Origin: Chitinophaga sancti
Lineage (GTDB): Bacteria > Bacteroidota > Bacteroidia > Chitinophagales > Chitinophagaceae
Direction of reading: 5' to 3'
Assembly (NCBI RefSeq): GCF_034087045.1
Contig: NZ_CP139247.1
Span: 7,466,001-7,530,000 of the forward strand
DNA: 64,000 bases
Part shown: positions 53,601-61,392 of the stretch, piece after piece
Layout of the letters: each line of letters opens with the position of its first letter
How positions within the stretch are numbered: the first letter of the stretch is position 1
Notes under the pieces: generated by a model
Told to the model about the DNA's origin: nothing
Databases searched by the model: none
What the model saw: the letters and a program-made list of their open reading frames with translations, nothing else
Position numbers and translations under genes: made by a program

Positions 53601-53736
53601 CCTGAACCTTGACGCTAACAGATCCAAGCGGCGCGCCGGACTTGGAATCTTTTACAGTCCCTTTCAACTGCCTTGTTTGTGCAAATGCTACCGTTGAAAG
53701 CAGCATTGCGATGACCAGCAAACGAAGTTGTCTCAT
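50638..53736 (-). CDS. SusC/RagA-family TonB-linked outer-membrane transporter
   Basis: This 1032-residue protein has a signal peptide (to TVAFAQ) and a carboxypeptidase-like regulatory domain (LKGTVKDSKSGAPLGSVSVKV). The plug follows with LGEVTVTALGISKESKKIGYAV, SARVLLRGMASFG, PLYVINGVPMDN and the SusC signature MTVLKGASAAALYGSRASNG. The barrel ends in NVNFKFKK. It lacks an STN domain, so unlike the transporter at 58004 it is not expected to signal to an anti-sigma factor. With the SusD gene it forms the head of the unit that continues with CRTAC1 and haloperoxidase-like genes. Confidence 0.95.
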   Translation of the reverse strand: MRQLRLLVIAMLLSTVAFAQTRQLKGTVKDSKSGAPLGSVSVKVQGKNVFAVTGADGAFVLKNAPDGEMLLEISLIGYTSKGVKVAAGQTSVDFTLEESSSQLGEVTVTALGISKESKKIGYAVTKVDGNVMTQARETNVAYSLGGRVAGLSVSGTSGGPGSSARVLLRGMASFGAASPLYVINGVPMDNSQRGSAGEWGGSDNGDGIQNINPDDIETMTVLKGASAAALYGSRASNGVILITTKTGKKGNMQVEYNGNFTVDKAIDFTDFQYTYGQGQLGARPTTANAALNSTRLSWGEKLDGASTIQYDGNSYAYSAVKNNLTNFYRTGPTWTNTVSVSGGGDRGTFRLSASALDNKSIVENSGLKRKTFNLNIDQKVTDKFKVSAMVDYIDDYQRNKPYLSDGPLNPNNGLFLATNIDEKILAPGYDVNNNGKEVTFTDDIYVTNPYFVTSQMQNNIGRKRLISAVTARYDLTEYLYGQARVGYDLINDRRFNITPWGTAYSFTSQDGTIVSGNMTLSNEQISEMNADGLLGFKKDIAKDFNVDIAVGANVRKRNDELIQITGSNFILPYVYSYNNVKTYNRQNTVYRKQANSAYYTADFSYKGFLTVGTTGRYDTYSTLPASNRGIFVPSVNASFIFSELWDIPSLTYGKFRASYAKASGEPDDYYITQSYYTIDGALNSKSVGSFPSSLPNLNLKPFTLNEAEVGLELKFLNNRLGVDLAYFQRKTQNEIIKGTISPATGYTNAYFGTGSTQNKGLEMQISGTPVSNGTFTWNVSVNATNINNKILDIYGSNSSSTTLTLGTYRPLNANTALVKGMSGPQVMAYDWKRNAKGEVLLTDDGLPQRGNLNPMGSVLPKWFGGINNDFSYKSFTLSFLVDGKFGNKMLSATNYYSIYRGLNKMTLEGRDGVVAKGVKSDGTTNTTSVAAQTYYQTLANQVSSIDVLDASFIKLRQVTFGYVFDSKILGKSPFSSIGVSLVARNLLTLMKHTDNVDPEAGFSSLINYAGIEGTSLPSTRSYGVNVNFKFKK

Positions 53737-54718
53737 TATCGATTTAGTTTTTGGTTAGGTAATAAATGAGTGATGTGCACTCCTTTCTCAAATTGACGGC
53801 GGGATAAATCCGCTTTGATTCTACATTTCATTTGGTTCTGTTTCTGTATAAAATTTTCGTTTTAGAAAATACGTGGTAGGCTCGCCTTCTTTCAAGGCAA
53901 GAGAAATACATCAACCACATGTGGATGGGAAGTAAAGATGACGGTATGTAAGGTTGTAACTACCCCTTAATGTGTATTACAGTACATTTTGCTACACGTA
54001 TGTGCACAGCAGAGCTGGTAGTTTAAAACCACAGAAGAAATTTTTGATTAAAAATGCTTGTTCATCATTGTTACGACGTTAGATCTGTTCAGCAACAACA
54101 TGTTCACCCCTTAAATACTCCTTGTAATTTGCCCTCGTTCAATAGTCTTATTTAGTCAATAATTAAAGAGGGCTATTTTTGGTTGTTGTTACGTTTTTCC
54201 CGAAATTTTAAGTTTCACTGTTACTGTATTGTCATACATTCTAAAATGACAAGTCTTAAAATGACAACACTGATTATTTTATTTACGATTATTATATGAT
54301 TACCGTTTTCTCACTGTTCTAATTCTCATATCCGTTTTAAACGGTAGCTTTTCATTTTCTCGTTGTAGATTTCATTTACTTACGGCTGATTTCTGGATCC
54401 AAAGTACAGAAATTTTAACATTTCATACAATCCCCAAGAAGTTGTACATAATTATTACCATTTGCGCGGTAAAACAAATACTATTTTAACAAGTATTGGT
54501 TTTATGTAAACCGTTTTAGCAAAAAAGGGGTATAAAGGTATTTCATACACTTGAAAACCCCTGTATTATTCCAAAAAATGGAACGGTAAGTAACGAAAAG
54601 GGGATACAAAAAGTACCCCCTTTTTATAAGCGTAACTCTTTGTAAACGTTTACCTTAATTTATAACAATTAAAACAGAGGCAAAGTTTACCGGGTATTGC
54701 AAATCCTTTCAGATTATT
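53737..54718. other. Long AT-rich intergenic region (982 bp)
   Basis: It lies between the SusC start and the GH43 stop, both on the minus strand. It must contain the SusC promoter and a possible long leader. I see a small GCCTT/AAGGC stem near 53887, a GCCCTC/GAGGGC pair at 54131-54136 and 54168-54173 before TATTTTT, and the GH43 terminator. There is no convincing gene, tRNA or known riboswitch. The length is unusual for this window. Confidence 0.5.
54596..54628 (-). terminator. Probable terminator of the GH43 gene
   Basis: AAAAGGGG (54596-54603) pairs with CCCCTTTT (54617-54624), with TAC/GTA pairing inside after one mismatch; T residues follow on the minus strand. Confidence 0.55.
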
Positions 54719-55699
54719 TCATTTTAACTTATCGGGCCTTACACCTTCTTTCGTCATCTTTACAGGGAGAATTTTCCCATCTGCGTCAAAATGCATTTCG
54801 TCGATGCAGGTTACGCGGTTATTGGCAGCAGTTTCTGCAAGGGGGCGACGGTGGTATACGATGTACCATCTATCTGTACCGGGTACGTTGATTACAGAGT
54901 GATGACCAGCACCGGTGGCGATGGCTGTATCCTGTTGTAAGATCTTGCCAATGCGCTGCCATGGACCCATTGGACTATCGGCGATAGCATATGCCACACT
55001 ATAATCGGGTCCGGTCCAGCCACCTTCTGACCACATAAAATAGTACTTACCATTGCGGATGAACATGAATGGACCTTCTACATATCCTTTTGGTGTGATC
55101 TCTTTGAAGGTCTGATCATCAGCAAAAGGTTCGATACCTGTGAAATCGGATTTTAAGCGGGCAATATTGCAGTGTTGCCAGCCGCCGTAGATGATGTAAT
55201 ACTGACCATCTTTGTCGTGAAATACGAACTGATCGATGGGTTGTGCACCATTGTAGAACTTATCAATGAGCGGTTTGCCAAGATAGTCTTTGTAAGGACC
55301 GCCTGGTTTATCGGCAACGGCTATGCCGATACCACCTTTCTCTTTGTCGTTCTGGATGTCGTTAGCACCAAAAAAGAAAAAGTATTTTCCGTCTTTCCGG
55401 ATGATGGCGGGCGCCCACATGGCACGATTGGCCCATTTTACATTCGAAGAGTCGAGGACTTTCGGGTGTTTCTTCCAGGTGACGAGGTCAGTGGAGGAAT
55501 AAGCGTCGAAGAAGACCTGCTTTTCGTATTTGTCGGAATAGGTGGGGAAGATCCAGTATTCCTTTCCGAATACGGCAGCTTCCGGATCGGCGTACCAACC
55601 CTGAATGATTGGGTTGCCGGAGGTTTGCTTTTTCTTTTGAGCAGAAAGCGGGTTTGTCAGAGCAATAGCCCCGAGTAATAACGTGATAGCCTTTCTCAT
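54719..55699 (-). CDS. Glycoside hydrolase family 43 enzyme
   Basis: From ATG 55699 the protein has 326 residues with a signal peptide (to NPLSAQ) and one five-bladed propeller domain. The GH43 catalytic trio is visible: the general-base Asp in QGWYADPEAAVF, the pKa-tuning Asp in AQPIDQFVF and the acid Glu in GYVEGPFMF. Late GAGHHSVINVPGTDRWYIVYHRR is typical. Activity is probably alpha-L-arabinofuranosidase or beta-xylosidase-like. It is divergent from the sigma factor gene and next to the SusC/SusD/GH30 genes, so it likely belongs to the same glycan-use locus. Confidence 0.9.
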   Translation of the reverse strand: MRKAITLLLGAIALTNPLSAQKKKQTSGNPIIQGWYADPEAAVFGKEYWIFPTYSDKYEKQVFFDAYSSTDLVTWKKHPKVLDSSNVKWANRAMWAPAIIRKDGKYFFFFGANDIQNDKEKGGIGIAVADKPGGPYKDYLGKPLIDKFYNGAQPIDQFVFHDKDGQYYIIYGGWQHCNIARLKSDFTGIEPFADDQTFKEITPKGYVEGPFMFIRNGKYYFMWSEGGWTGPDYSVAYAIADSPMGPWQRIGKILQQDTAIATGAGHHSVINVPGTDRWYIVYHRRPLAETAANNRVTCIDEMHFDADGKILPVKMTKEGVRPDKLK

Positions 55700-55888
55700 A
55701 GTGAGTTGATTCCTGTTTAATAGATAACACAAGATAGTAGTTTTATCTTTTCCTGAATATGGAAAGGCATCCGTGAAAGCTACTGCCCAATGAGTGTTTT
55801 AATTAATACTTAAAAAATAAATATTTGGGCATATACGGGGTAAGTTCCTAATTTTAGCGAGGAATTACAGCATTCAAACGATTGACTT

Positions 55889-56440
55889 TTGCAAGGTTCA
55901 TTCATACAGGAAGAACGGGAACTATTGCAGCAGATAGGAGAAGGAAGCCAGTCTGCTTATACACTTGTCTTTAATCAGTACAGTAAACAGGTGTTTGATG
56001 TGGCCATGCTTTATCTTAAAGACAATCTGGCGGCACGGGAAACTGTGCAGGAGGTTTTTTTGAAAATCTGGCTGAAGAGGGAGGTATTGCCTGAGGTGGA
56101 AGACTTTTCTGACTATTTATTTATCCTGACCCGGAATCATGTATTTGATGTATTTAAGAAGCAGGCGGTGAGGGAGAAGGCATATGAGCAATTGTATCAC
56201 CAGCAATTGGAGGTGGTGAATGATACGGATTACAGGGTGAAGGACAGGGAGTATGCGGGGATTGTGGAAAGGGCGATTGCCGCGTTGCCACCGGAGCGGA
56301 AGAAGGTGTATATAGCAAGAAAAGAAGGTTTTAGTAACGAAGAAATATCTAATAAGTTCAATATATCAATCCATACCGTAAAGAAACAGATGCAGATTGC
56401 AGTGCAGACGGTGAGGAATTTTGTTAAGAAAAGTATATAG
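55889..56440 (+). CDS. ECF RNA polymerase sigma factor
   Basis: This 183-residue sigma-70 factor has region 2 (SAYTLVFNQYSKQVFDVAMLYL, ARETVQEVFLKIWLKRE, YLFILTRNHVFDVFKK) and region 4 (AIAALPPERKKVYIARKEGFSNEEISNKFNISIHTVKKQM). It is of the type that pairs with FecR anti-sigma factors in Bacteroidota. I use TTG 55889 because no ATG occurs before residue 39; a TTG at 55925 is an alternative, since a -7-like GACTTTTG (55884-55891) overlaps the first. It heads the sigma/anti-sigma/STN-SusC cascade and is separated from FecR by a strong hairpin. Confidence 0.9.
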   Translation: MQGSFIQEERELLQQIGEGSQSAYTLVFNQYSKQVFDVAMLYLKDNLAARETVQEVFLKIWLKREVLPEVEDFSDYLFILTRNHVFDVFKKQAVREKAYEQLYHQQLEVVNDTDYRVKDREYAGIVERAIAALPPERKKVYIARKEGFSNEEISNKFNISIHTVKKQMQIAVQTVRNFVKKSI

Positions 56441-56452
56441 TATTAAATAGTG

Positions 56453-56488
56453 AAAGCGCTTCCGCCTAAGGCCGGAAGCGCTTTTTAT
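56453..56488 (+). terminator. Intrinsic terminator between sigma factor and FecR genes
   Basis: AAAGCGCTTCCG (56453-56464) pairs with CGGAAGCGCTTT (56473-56484), followed by a T run. It suggests that FecR has its own promoter or depends on read-through. Confidence 0.9.
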
Positions 56489-56584
56489 TTTCCGGAAAGG
56501 CCCTTCAGCCGGCCTTTTTGCTTTTTTTTGACTTTTTTTTTATTTCGGATACTCCTTTTATTCTCCACTATCGTCTTTACTATT

Positions 56585-57760
56585 ATGACAGCACAGGAAT
56601 TAAAACTCTTGCTTGATAAGTATAAGCAAAACAACATCTCTCCCGATGAGAAAGCGCGCCTTATGGACGCTATTAACAACGGGGAGCAGGATGATTTGCT
56701 CCGGGAAGATATTCTTCGCTCATTACAGGGGATCGTTCCTTCTGCAGGGTGGGAAGAAGAAGATCATGCAGCTATACTTCATGCCATTTTTCAGGTGGAT
56801 CAGCCTGAAAGGCTGACTGTTGTCAAAAACAAACGCCGTTTCTACCTGTATGCCGCAGCCGCTGTAACTGCTGGTATTATATTGACCACGAGTCTTTTAT
56901 ACAAGAAAGACATTGAAAAGGCCCCTACCCTTGCAAAAACTCAGGTGTTGGCCCCCGGCTCTAACAAAGCCATGCTGACCCTCGCTGATGGTACTCAGAT
57001 TCCACTTGACAGTGCTGCCAATGGCGCCCTGGCCCAACAAGGTAACACCCAGATCAAAAATTCCAACGGTAACCTGAGTTATCAGGCAAACGGAGGCAAT
57101 GAAGTGATGTACAACACCGTCACTACTCCTCACGGTGGCCAATACCAGCTCACGCTGGCCGATGGTAGCAAGGTATGGCTCAATGCCGCCAGCAGCATCC
57201 GTTTCCCAACTGCATTTGTTGGAAAGGAAAGGCAGGTAAGCATTACGGGAGAAGCATATTTCGAAATCGCCCAGCAGCCCAGCCACCCGTTTTCTGTACA
57301 GGTAAAGGCTGCTGATAAGGAGATGACTGTAAAAGTACTGGGCACCAGTTTCAATATCATGGCCTATGCCGATGAAAAAGCTGTAAAAACCGCCCTGGTA
57401 GACGGCGCTGTACAGGTACAGTACGGCAACCAGAAGAATGTACTGAAACCCGGACTGGAAGCTAGTCTGACAGACAACACCTTTGCCATTGCTCCCGCAG
57501 ACCTGGAACAAACCCTTGCCTGGAAAGACGGCAAGTTCAGGTTCAGGAGCACCAATATCAAAACCATCATGCGTCAGCTATCCAGGTGGTATGATATGGA
57601 TGTGGCGTACAATGGTGATGTATCCGACATCGACCTGACAGGAGTGATCTCCCGCAGGGAAGATGCCAGTAACCTGTTCAAGGCCCTTGAAGCTACCCAA
57701 AGGGTTCATTTTGAGGTGAATGGCCACAATGTGACCGTTTCACCTGCCACGTTGCACTAA
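56585..57760 (+). CDS. FecR-family anti-sigma factor
   Basis: From ATG 56585 the protein has 391 residues; the longer open frame upstream runs through the terminator. The N-terminus (TAQELKLLLDKYKQNNISPDEKARLMDAI) is the cytoplasmic sigma-binding part, then one membrane helix (LYAAAAVTAGIILTTSLLY). The periplasmic FecR domain has HGGQYQLTLADGSKVWLNAASSIRFP and GEAYFEIA, and a C-terminal DUF4974 domain follows (FRSTNIKTIMRQLSRWYDM). It receives the signal from the STN domain of the SusC-like transporter at 58004 and frees the ECF sigma factor encoded upstream. Confidence 0.93.
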   Translation: MTAQELKLLLDKYKQNNISPDEKARLMDAINNGEQDDLLREDILRSLQGIVPSAGWEEEDHAAILHAIFQVDQPERLTVVKNKRRFYLYAAAAVTAGIILTTSLLYKKDIEKAPTLAKTQVLAPGSNKAMLTLADGTQIPLDSAANGALAQQGNTQIKNSNGNLSYQANGGNEVMYNTVTTPHGGQYQLTLADGSKVWLNAASSIRFPTAFVGKERQVSITGEAYFEIAQQPSHPFSVQVKAADKEMTVKVLGTSFNIMAYADEKAVKTALVDGAVQVQYGNQKNVLKPGLEASLTDNTFAIAPADLEQTLAWKDGKFRFRSTNIKTIMRQLSRWYDMDVAYNGDVSDIDLTGVISRREDASNLFKALEATQRVHFEVNGHNVTVSPATLH

Positions 57761-57896
57761 TCAATCCCGGCTAGAGGGGGGATATATATTTTGTAAATTT
57801 TTAAAACAATTCCGTTATGACCACGTAGAGACTATTGTTGCATGTGAACAATAAAGAAAGGTACCCACACTTGTCAATGACGCTGCCACGTCTGAA

Positions 57897-57990
57897 CATA
57901 AAAAAACCGGGCCCGACTGCCATCGGAACCCGGCAACATGGCTACCAATTTCTCTTTGACTCAAGAAAAATTTGATTTACTAAAAAAGCC
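57897..57990 (-). ncRNA. Predicted antisense RNA in the SusC leader
   Basis: On the minus strand TTTG (58024-58027), 19 bp and TACTTTTG (57997-58004) make a near-ideal Bacteroidota promoter, predicting a start near 57990. About 55 nt further a stem CCGGG/CCCGG with inner CCGA/TCGG (57907-57932) is followed by seven T residues ending near 57900, a standard intrinsic terminator. The roughly 90-nt RNA would be antisense to the leader and first codons of the STN-SusC gene, like DonS-type RNAs at Bacteroides glycan loci. Confidence 0.65.
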
Positions 57991-58003
57991 AGGAAACAAA
58001 AGT

Positions 58004-61000
58004 ATGGAACTATGCGCTTCATGCAAAACTACTTCACATGGTGGAGTAAGACTTTTGCACAGAAAATTGTTGTTAGTTATGAAATTAACTGCCATTTTAA
58101 CGCTGGTATTTACACTCCAGCTATCTGCTAAAACCTATTCCCAAACCGTTAGCATCTCAGGAAAGCACCTTTCTCTGTATGAGGTGTTCAATTCCATCAG
58201 CAAGCAGACGGGTTATGAATTTGTGTACGACGCCAAATTGCTGGAAGGCAAAGGCGCCATTAATATCAATGCCCAGGGACAAGCGCTTACAGCTGTACTG
58301 AACAACTGTCTGAACGACAAAGCATTGACTTATTCTATTGTGGACAAGATCATCGTGATCAGTCCTAAAAAGGCTCCCCGGGAAGTCGCTCCCGCTCCCA
58401 TTCCTACAGCTGCTGTCTCTGGTACTGTTACTGACTCTGCTGGCCATCCGCTTCAGAATGTAAGTATCCAGGTAAAAGGTACAACCAGAGGTGCGATGAC
58501 GGATGCAAGCGGTCATTTTACCCTGGAGGCACAACCTACAGACGTACTGGTTATCAGCTACATTGGCTTTGACAAGCAGGAAATTATTGTAGGTAATAAC
58601 ACCTCCCTGACGATCAAACTCGCTGAAACCAACAAACAGCTGGGCACTGTAGTCGTTACAGCACTGGGTATCAAACGCTCTGAGAAATCCATCACTTATG
58701 CCACCCAACAGGTGAGCGGTGTGGAACTGACCAAGGCAAAAGATCCCAACCTGATGAACACCCTGAATGGTAAAGTAGCTGGTCTGACTATTTCCAGCAG
58801 CGCTTCAGGTGTGGGTGGTTCTGCAAAAGTAATACTGCGTGGTAGCAAATCTGGTCTGGGTAATAACCAGGCACTCTATGTAATTGATGGGGTGCCTATG
58901 AACAACACCCTTACCAACCAGCCAAACAGTGCGTATGGTGGTAGCACCGCTTATGATGGTGGTGACCCTATCTCTAACATGAACCCTGAAGATATCGAGA
59001 GCATCTCTATTCTGAAAGGTGCTTCTGCAGCTGCGCTGTATGGTAGCCAGGGTGCAAACGGAGTGGTACTGATCACGACCAAGAGTGGTAAAGCAGGTCG
59101 TACTACCATCAACTTCTCTTCAGGTCTTACCCTGAGCAAGGCTGCCTACAAACCTGAGTTCCAGAACACTTATGGCCAGACCACAGATGGTAGTACCCAG
59201 AGCTGGGGCGACAAACTGACCACCAAAGCGCATGATAACCTGGGTGATTTTTTCCAGACAGGTAATAATATCACCAATGCGATCAGCCTTGCAGGTGGTA
59301 CTGATAAGACACAGACTTATTTCTCTTATGCTAATACCAGTGCAAAAGGTATTCAGCCAACCAATAAACTGGGTCGTAACAACATCAGCTTTAAAGAAAC
59401 CGGTAAATTCCTGAATGATAAGCTGACTGCTGAAGCGGATGTAAACTACGTGACCCAGAAGATTGACAATACACCGCTCTCCGGTTTTTATTTCAATCCG
59501 CTTACAGGTTTATACCTCTACCCTCGTGGCAGCAACCTGTCTCAGTACAAAAATAATTTTGAAGTAGCCGATCCGGCCAGAAACGGCCTGATGGTGCAGA
59601 ACTGGGCTTTCAATGAAGATGTACAGCAAAATCCATGGTGGATCCTGTACCGCGATCCTAACCAGCTGGACAGAAACCGCATTCTGCTGAATGCCAGCCT
59701 GAAATATGAAATCAACAAATACCTGAGCGTACAGGCAAGAGGAAGTATTGACAGGATCAATGACGTATACGATCAGAAAGTATATGCTGACAATGCTACT
59801 TATGTATCTGATTCCAGTGGGGTATATGTATACCAGAACCTGACTACCAACCAGCAGTACGGCGACCTGTTGCTGAACTTCAATGTTCCTATCGGAAAAG
59901 ATTGGCGCGTAACAGGTGTTGTAGGTGGTGCGCTGCGCGATGTGAAGACTACCGGTGAGAAATTCAACTCCGGTAAAGATGGTCTGCATATTCCGAACAT
60001 TTTCACCCTTCAGAACTTTGTAACCATGAACGCAGCGAACTCCGGTACACTGCCTAACAATCATAGCCAGTTCCAGTCTGTATTCGGAAGTGCAAATATC
60101 TCTTTCAAAGACTGGTTCTACCTGGATCTGACTGCCCGTAACGACTGGTCATCCAACCTGGCCTTTACTTCTACTTATTCTTATTTCTATCCTTCAGTCG
60201 GTCTTAATGTCATCCTTAGTTCTGTAACCAGGTTGCCTGAATGGGTGAGCTTCGCCAAAGTGCGTGGTTCCTATGCCCAGGTGGGTAACGCTCCTCTAGC
60301 CTACCAATCCTATCCTGCCCTGAATACCCTTGGTGCGGGTGGTTCCATCGTTGGTAATACCGTCGCTCCTTTCACTGATCTGAAACCAGAGAAAACAAAT
60401 TCACTGGAATTCGGTACTGAATGGCGCTTCTTCAACAACAGGCTGAGCGTGGATGCGACTTATTATAAGACGAATACCAAGAACCAGACTTTGCAGATCT
60501 CTGCAAGCCAGGCTTCTTACTATGATTCTTATTATATCAATGCTGGCAACATTCAGAACCAGGGTGTGGAAGCAGTAGTTCGTTACGATGTATTCCGTGA
60601 TTCCAAATTTAAATGGAACACCGGTGTGAACTTCGCTACCAATCAAAACAAGATCATCGAACTGGCGGATGGTGTAGACTACTTCACCCTGACAGGTGCT
60701 TCTGGTTCCAACTATGCATCTAAATTCAAAGTAGGTGGATCTTTTGGTGACATCTATGGTACAGTACTGAAGAAAGATGCACAAGGCAGGATTATGGTGG
60801 ATGCAGCTGGTACGCCTATTAAACAGACTGGCGACATGGTGTATATCGGTAATTCCAACACCAAATTCCAACTGGGATGGAATAACAACTTCGGTTATAA
60901 GAACTTCACCCTGTCTATGCTGATTGATGGTAAATTCGGTGGCAAGGTAATGTCTGTGACTCAGTCTATGATGGACCTGTACGGTGTGTCTAAAGCATCT

Positions 61001-61372
61001 GGTGATGCAAGAGATGCTGGCGGTGTAAAAATAAACGGTGTTGATCCAAGTGGTAATGCTGTTACATCTGTTGATGCACATACCTGGTATTCTACTGTAG
61101 GTGGTCGTGAAGCGGTGTCTGGCGAGTACATGTACAATGCGACGACTGTTCGTCTGCGTGAAATGGCACTGGGTTATACCGTTCCGCTGAAAGATGTATT
61201 TATCAAGGCGCTGAAATTCTCCCTGACCGGACGTAACCTGCTTTATTTCTATAAGAAAGCACCGTTTGATCCTGAGTTGACAATGTCTACAGCAAATGGT
61301 TTGTCTGGTGTAGATATTTTCATGCAGCCTGCATTACGCAGTTATGGTCTGAGTCTGAATGCTACTTTCTAA
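58004..61372 (+). CDS. SusC/RagA-family transporter with STN signalling domain
   Basis: I use ATG 58004 (1122 residues); 57938 and 58079 are alternatives. After a membrane-type signal (LLVMKLTAILTLVFTLQLSAKTYSQ) comes the STN domain (LSLYEVFNSISKQTGYEFVYDAKLL to IVDKIIVISPK). A carboxypeptidase-like domain (VSGTVTDSAGHPLQNVSIQV) and the plug with GTVVVTALGIKRSEKSITYAT follow. The SusC signature ISILKGASAAALYGSQGANG and the barrel ending SLNATF complete it. The STN domain contacts FecR, so substrate binding should switch on the upstream sigma factor. It imports the ligand captured by the SusD at 61393. Confidence 0.95.
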   Translation: MELCASCKTTSHGGVRLLHRKLLLVMKLTAILTLVFTLQLSAKTYSQTVSISGKHLSLYEVFNSISKQTGYEFVYDAKLLEGKGAININAQGQALTAVLNNCLNDKALTYSIVDKIIVISPKKAPREVAPAPIPTAAVSGTVTDSAGHPLQNVSIQVKGTTRGAMTDASGHFTLEAQPTDVLVISYIGFDKQEIIVGNNTSLTIKLAETNKQLGTVVVTALGIKRSEKSITYATQQVSGVELTKAKDPNLMNTLNGKVAGLTISSSASGVGGSAKVILRGSKSGLGNNQALYVIDGVPMNNTLTNQPNSAYGGSTAYDGGDPISNMNPEDIESISILKGASAAALYGSQGANGVVLITTKSGKAGRTTINFSSGLTLSKAAYKPEFQNTYGQTTDGSTQSWGDKLTTKAHDNLGDFFQTGNNITNAISLAGGTDKTQTYFSYANTSAKGIQPTNKLGRNNISFKETGKFLNDKLTAEADVNYVTQKIDNTPLSGFYFNPLTGLYLYPRGSNLSQYKNNFEVADPARNGLMVQNWAFNEDVQQNPWWILYRDPNQLDRNRILLNASLKYEINKYLSVQARGSIDRINDVYDQKVYADNATYVSDSSGVYVYQNLTTNQQYGDLLLNFNVPIGKDWRVTGVVGGALRDVKTTGEKFNSGKDGLHIPNIFTLQNFVTMNAANSGTLPNNHSQFQSVFGSANISFKDWFYLDLTARNDWSSNLAFTSTYSYFYPSVGLNVILSSVTRLPEWVSFAKVRGSYAQVGNAPLAYQSYPALNTLGAGGSIVGNTVAPFTDLKPEKTNSLEFGTEWRFFNNRLSVDATYYKTNTKNQTLQISASQASYYDSYYINAGNIQNQGVEAVVRYDVFRDSKFKWNTGVNFATNQNKIIELADGVDYFTLTGASGSNYASKFKVGGSFGDIYGTVLKKDAQGRIMVDAAGTPIKQTGDMVYIGNSNTKFQLGWNNNFGYKNFTLSMLIDGKFGGKVMSVTQSMMDLYGVSKASGDARDAGGVKINGVDPSGNAVTSVDAHTWYSTVGGREAVSGEYMYNATTVRLREMALGYTVPLKDVFIKALKFSLTGRNLLYFYKKAPFDPELTMSTANGLSGVDIFMQPALRSYGLSLNATF

Positions 61373-61392
61373 CTGTAAAACTGATCGAAAAA

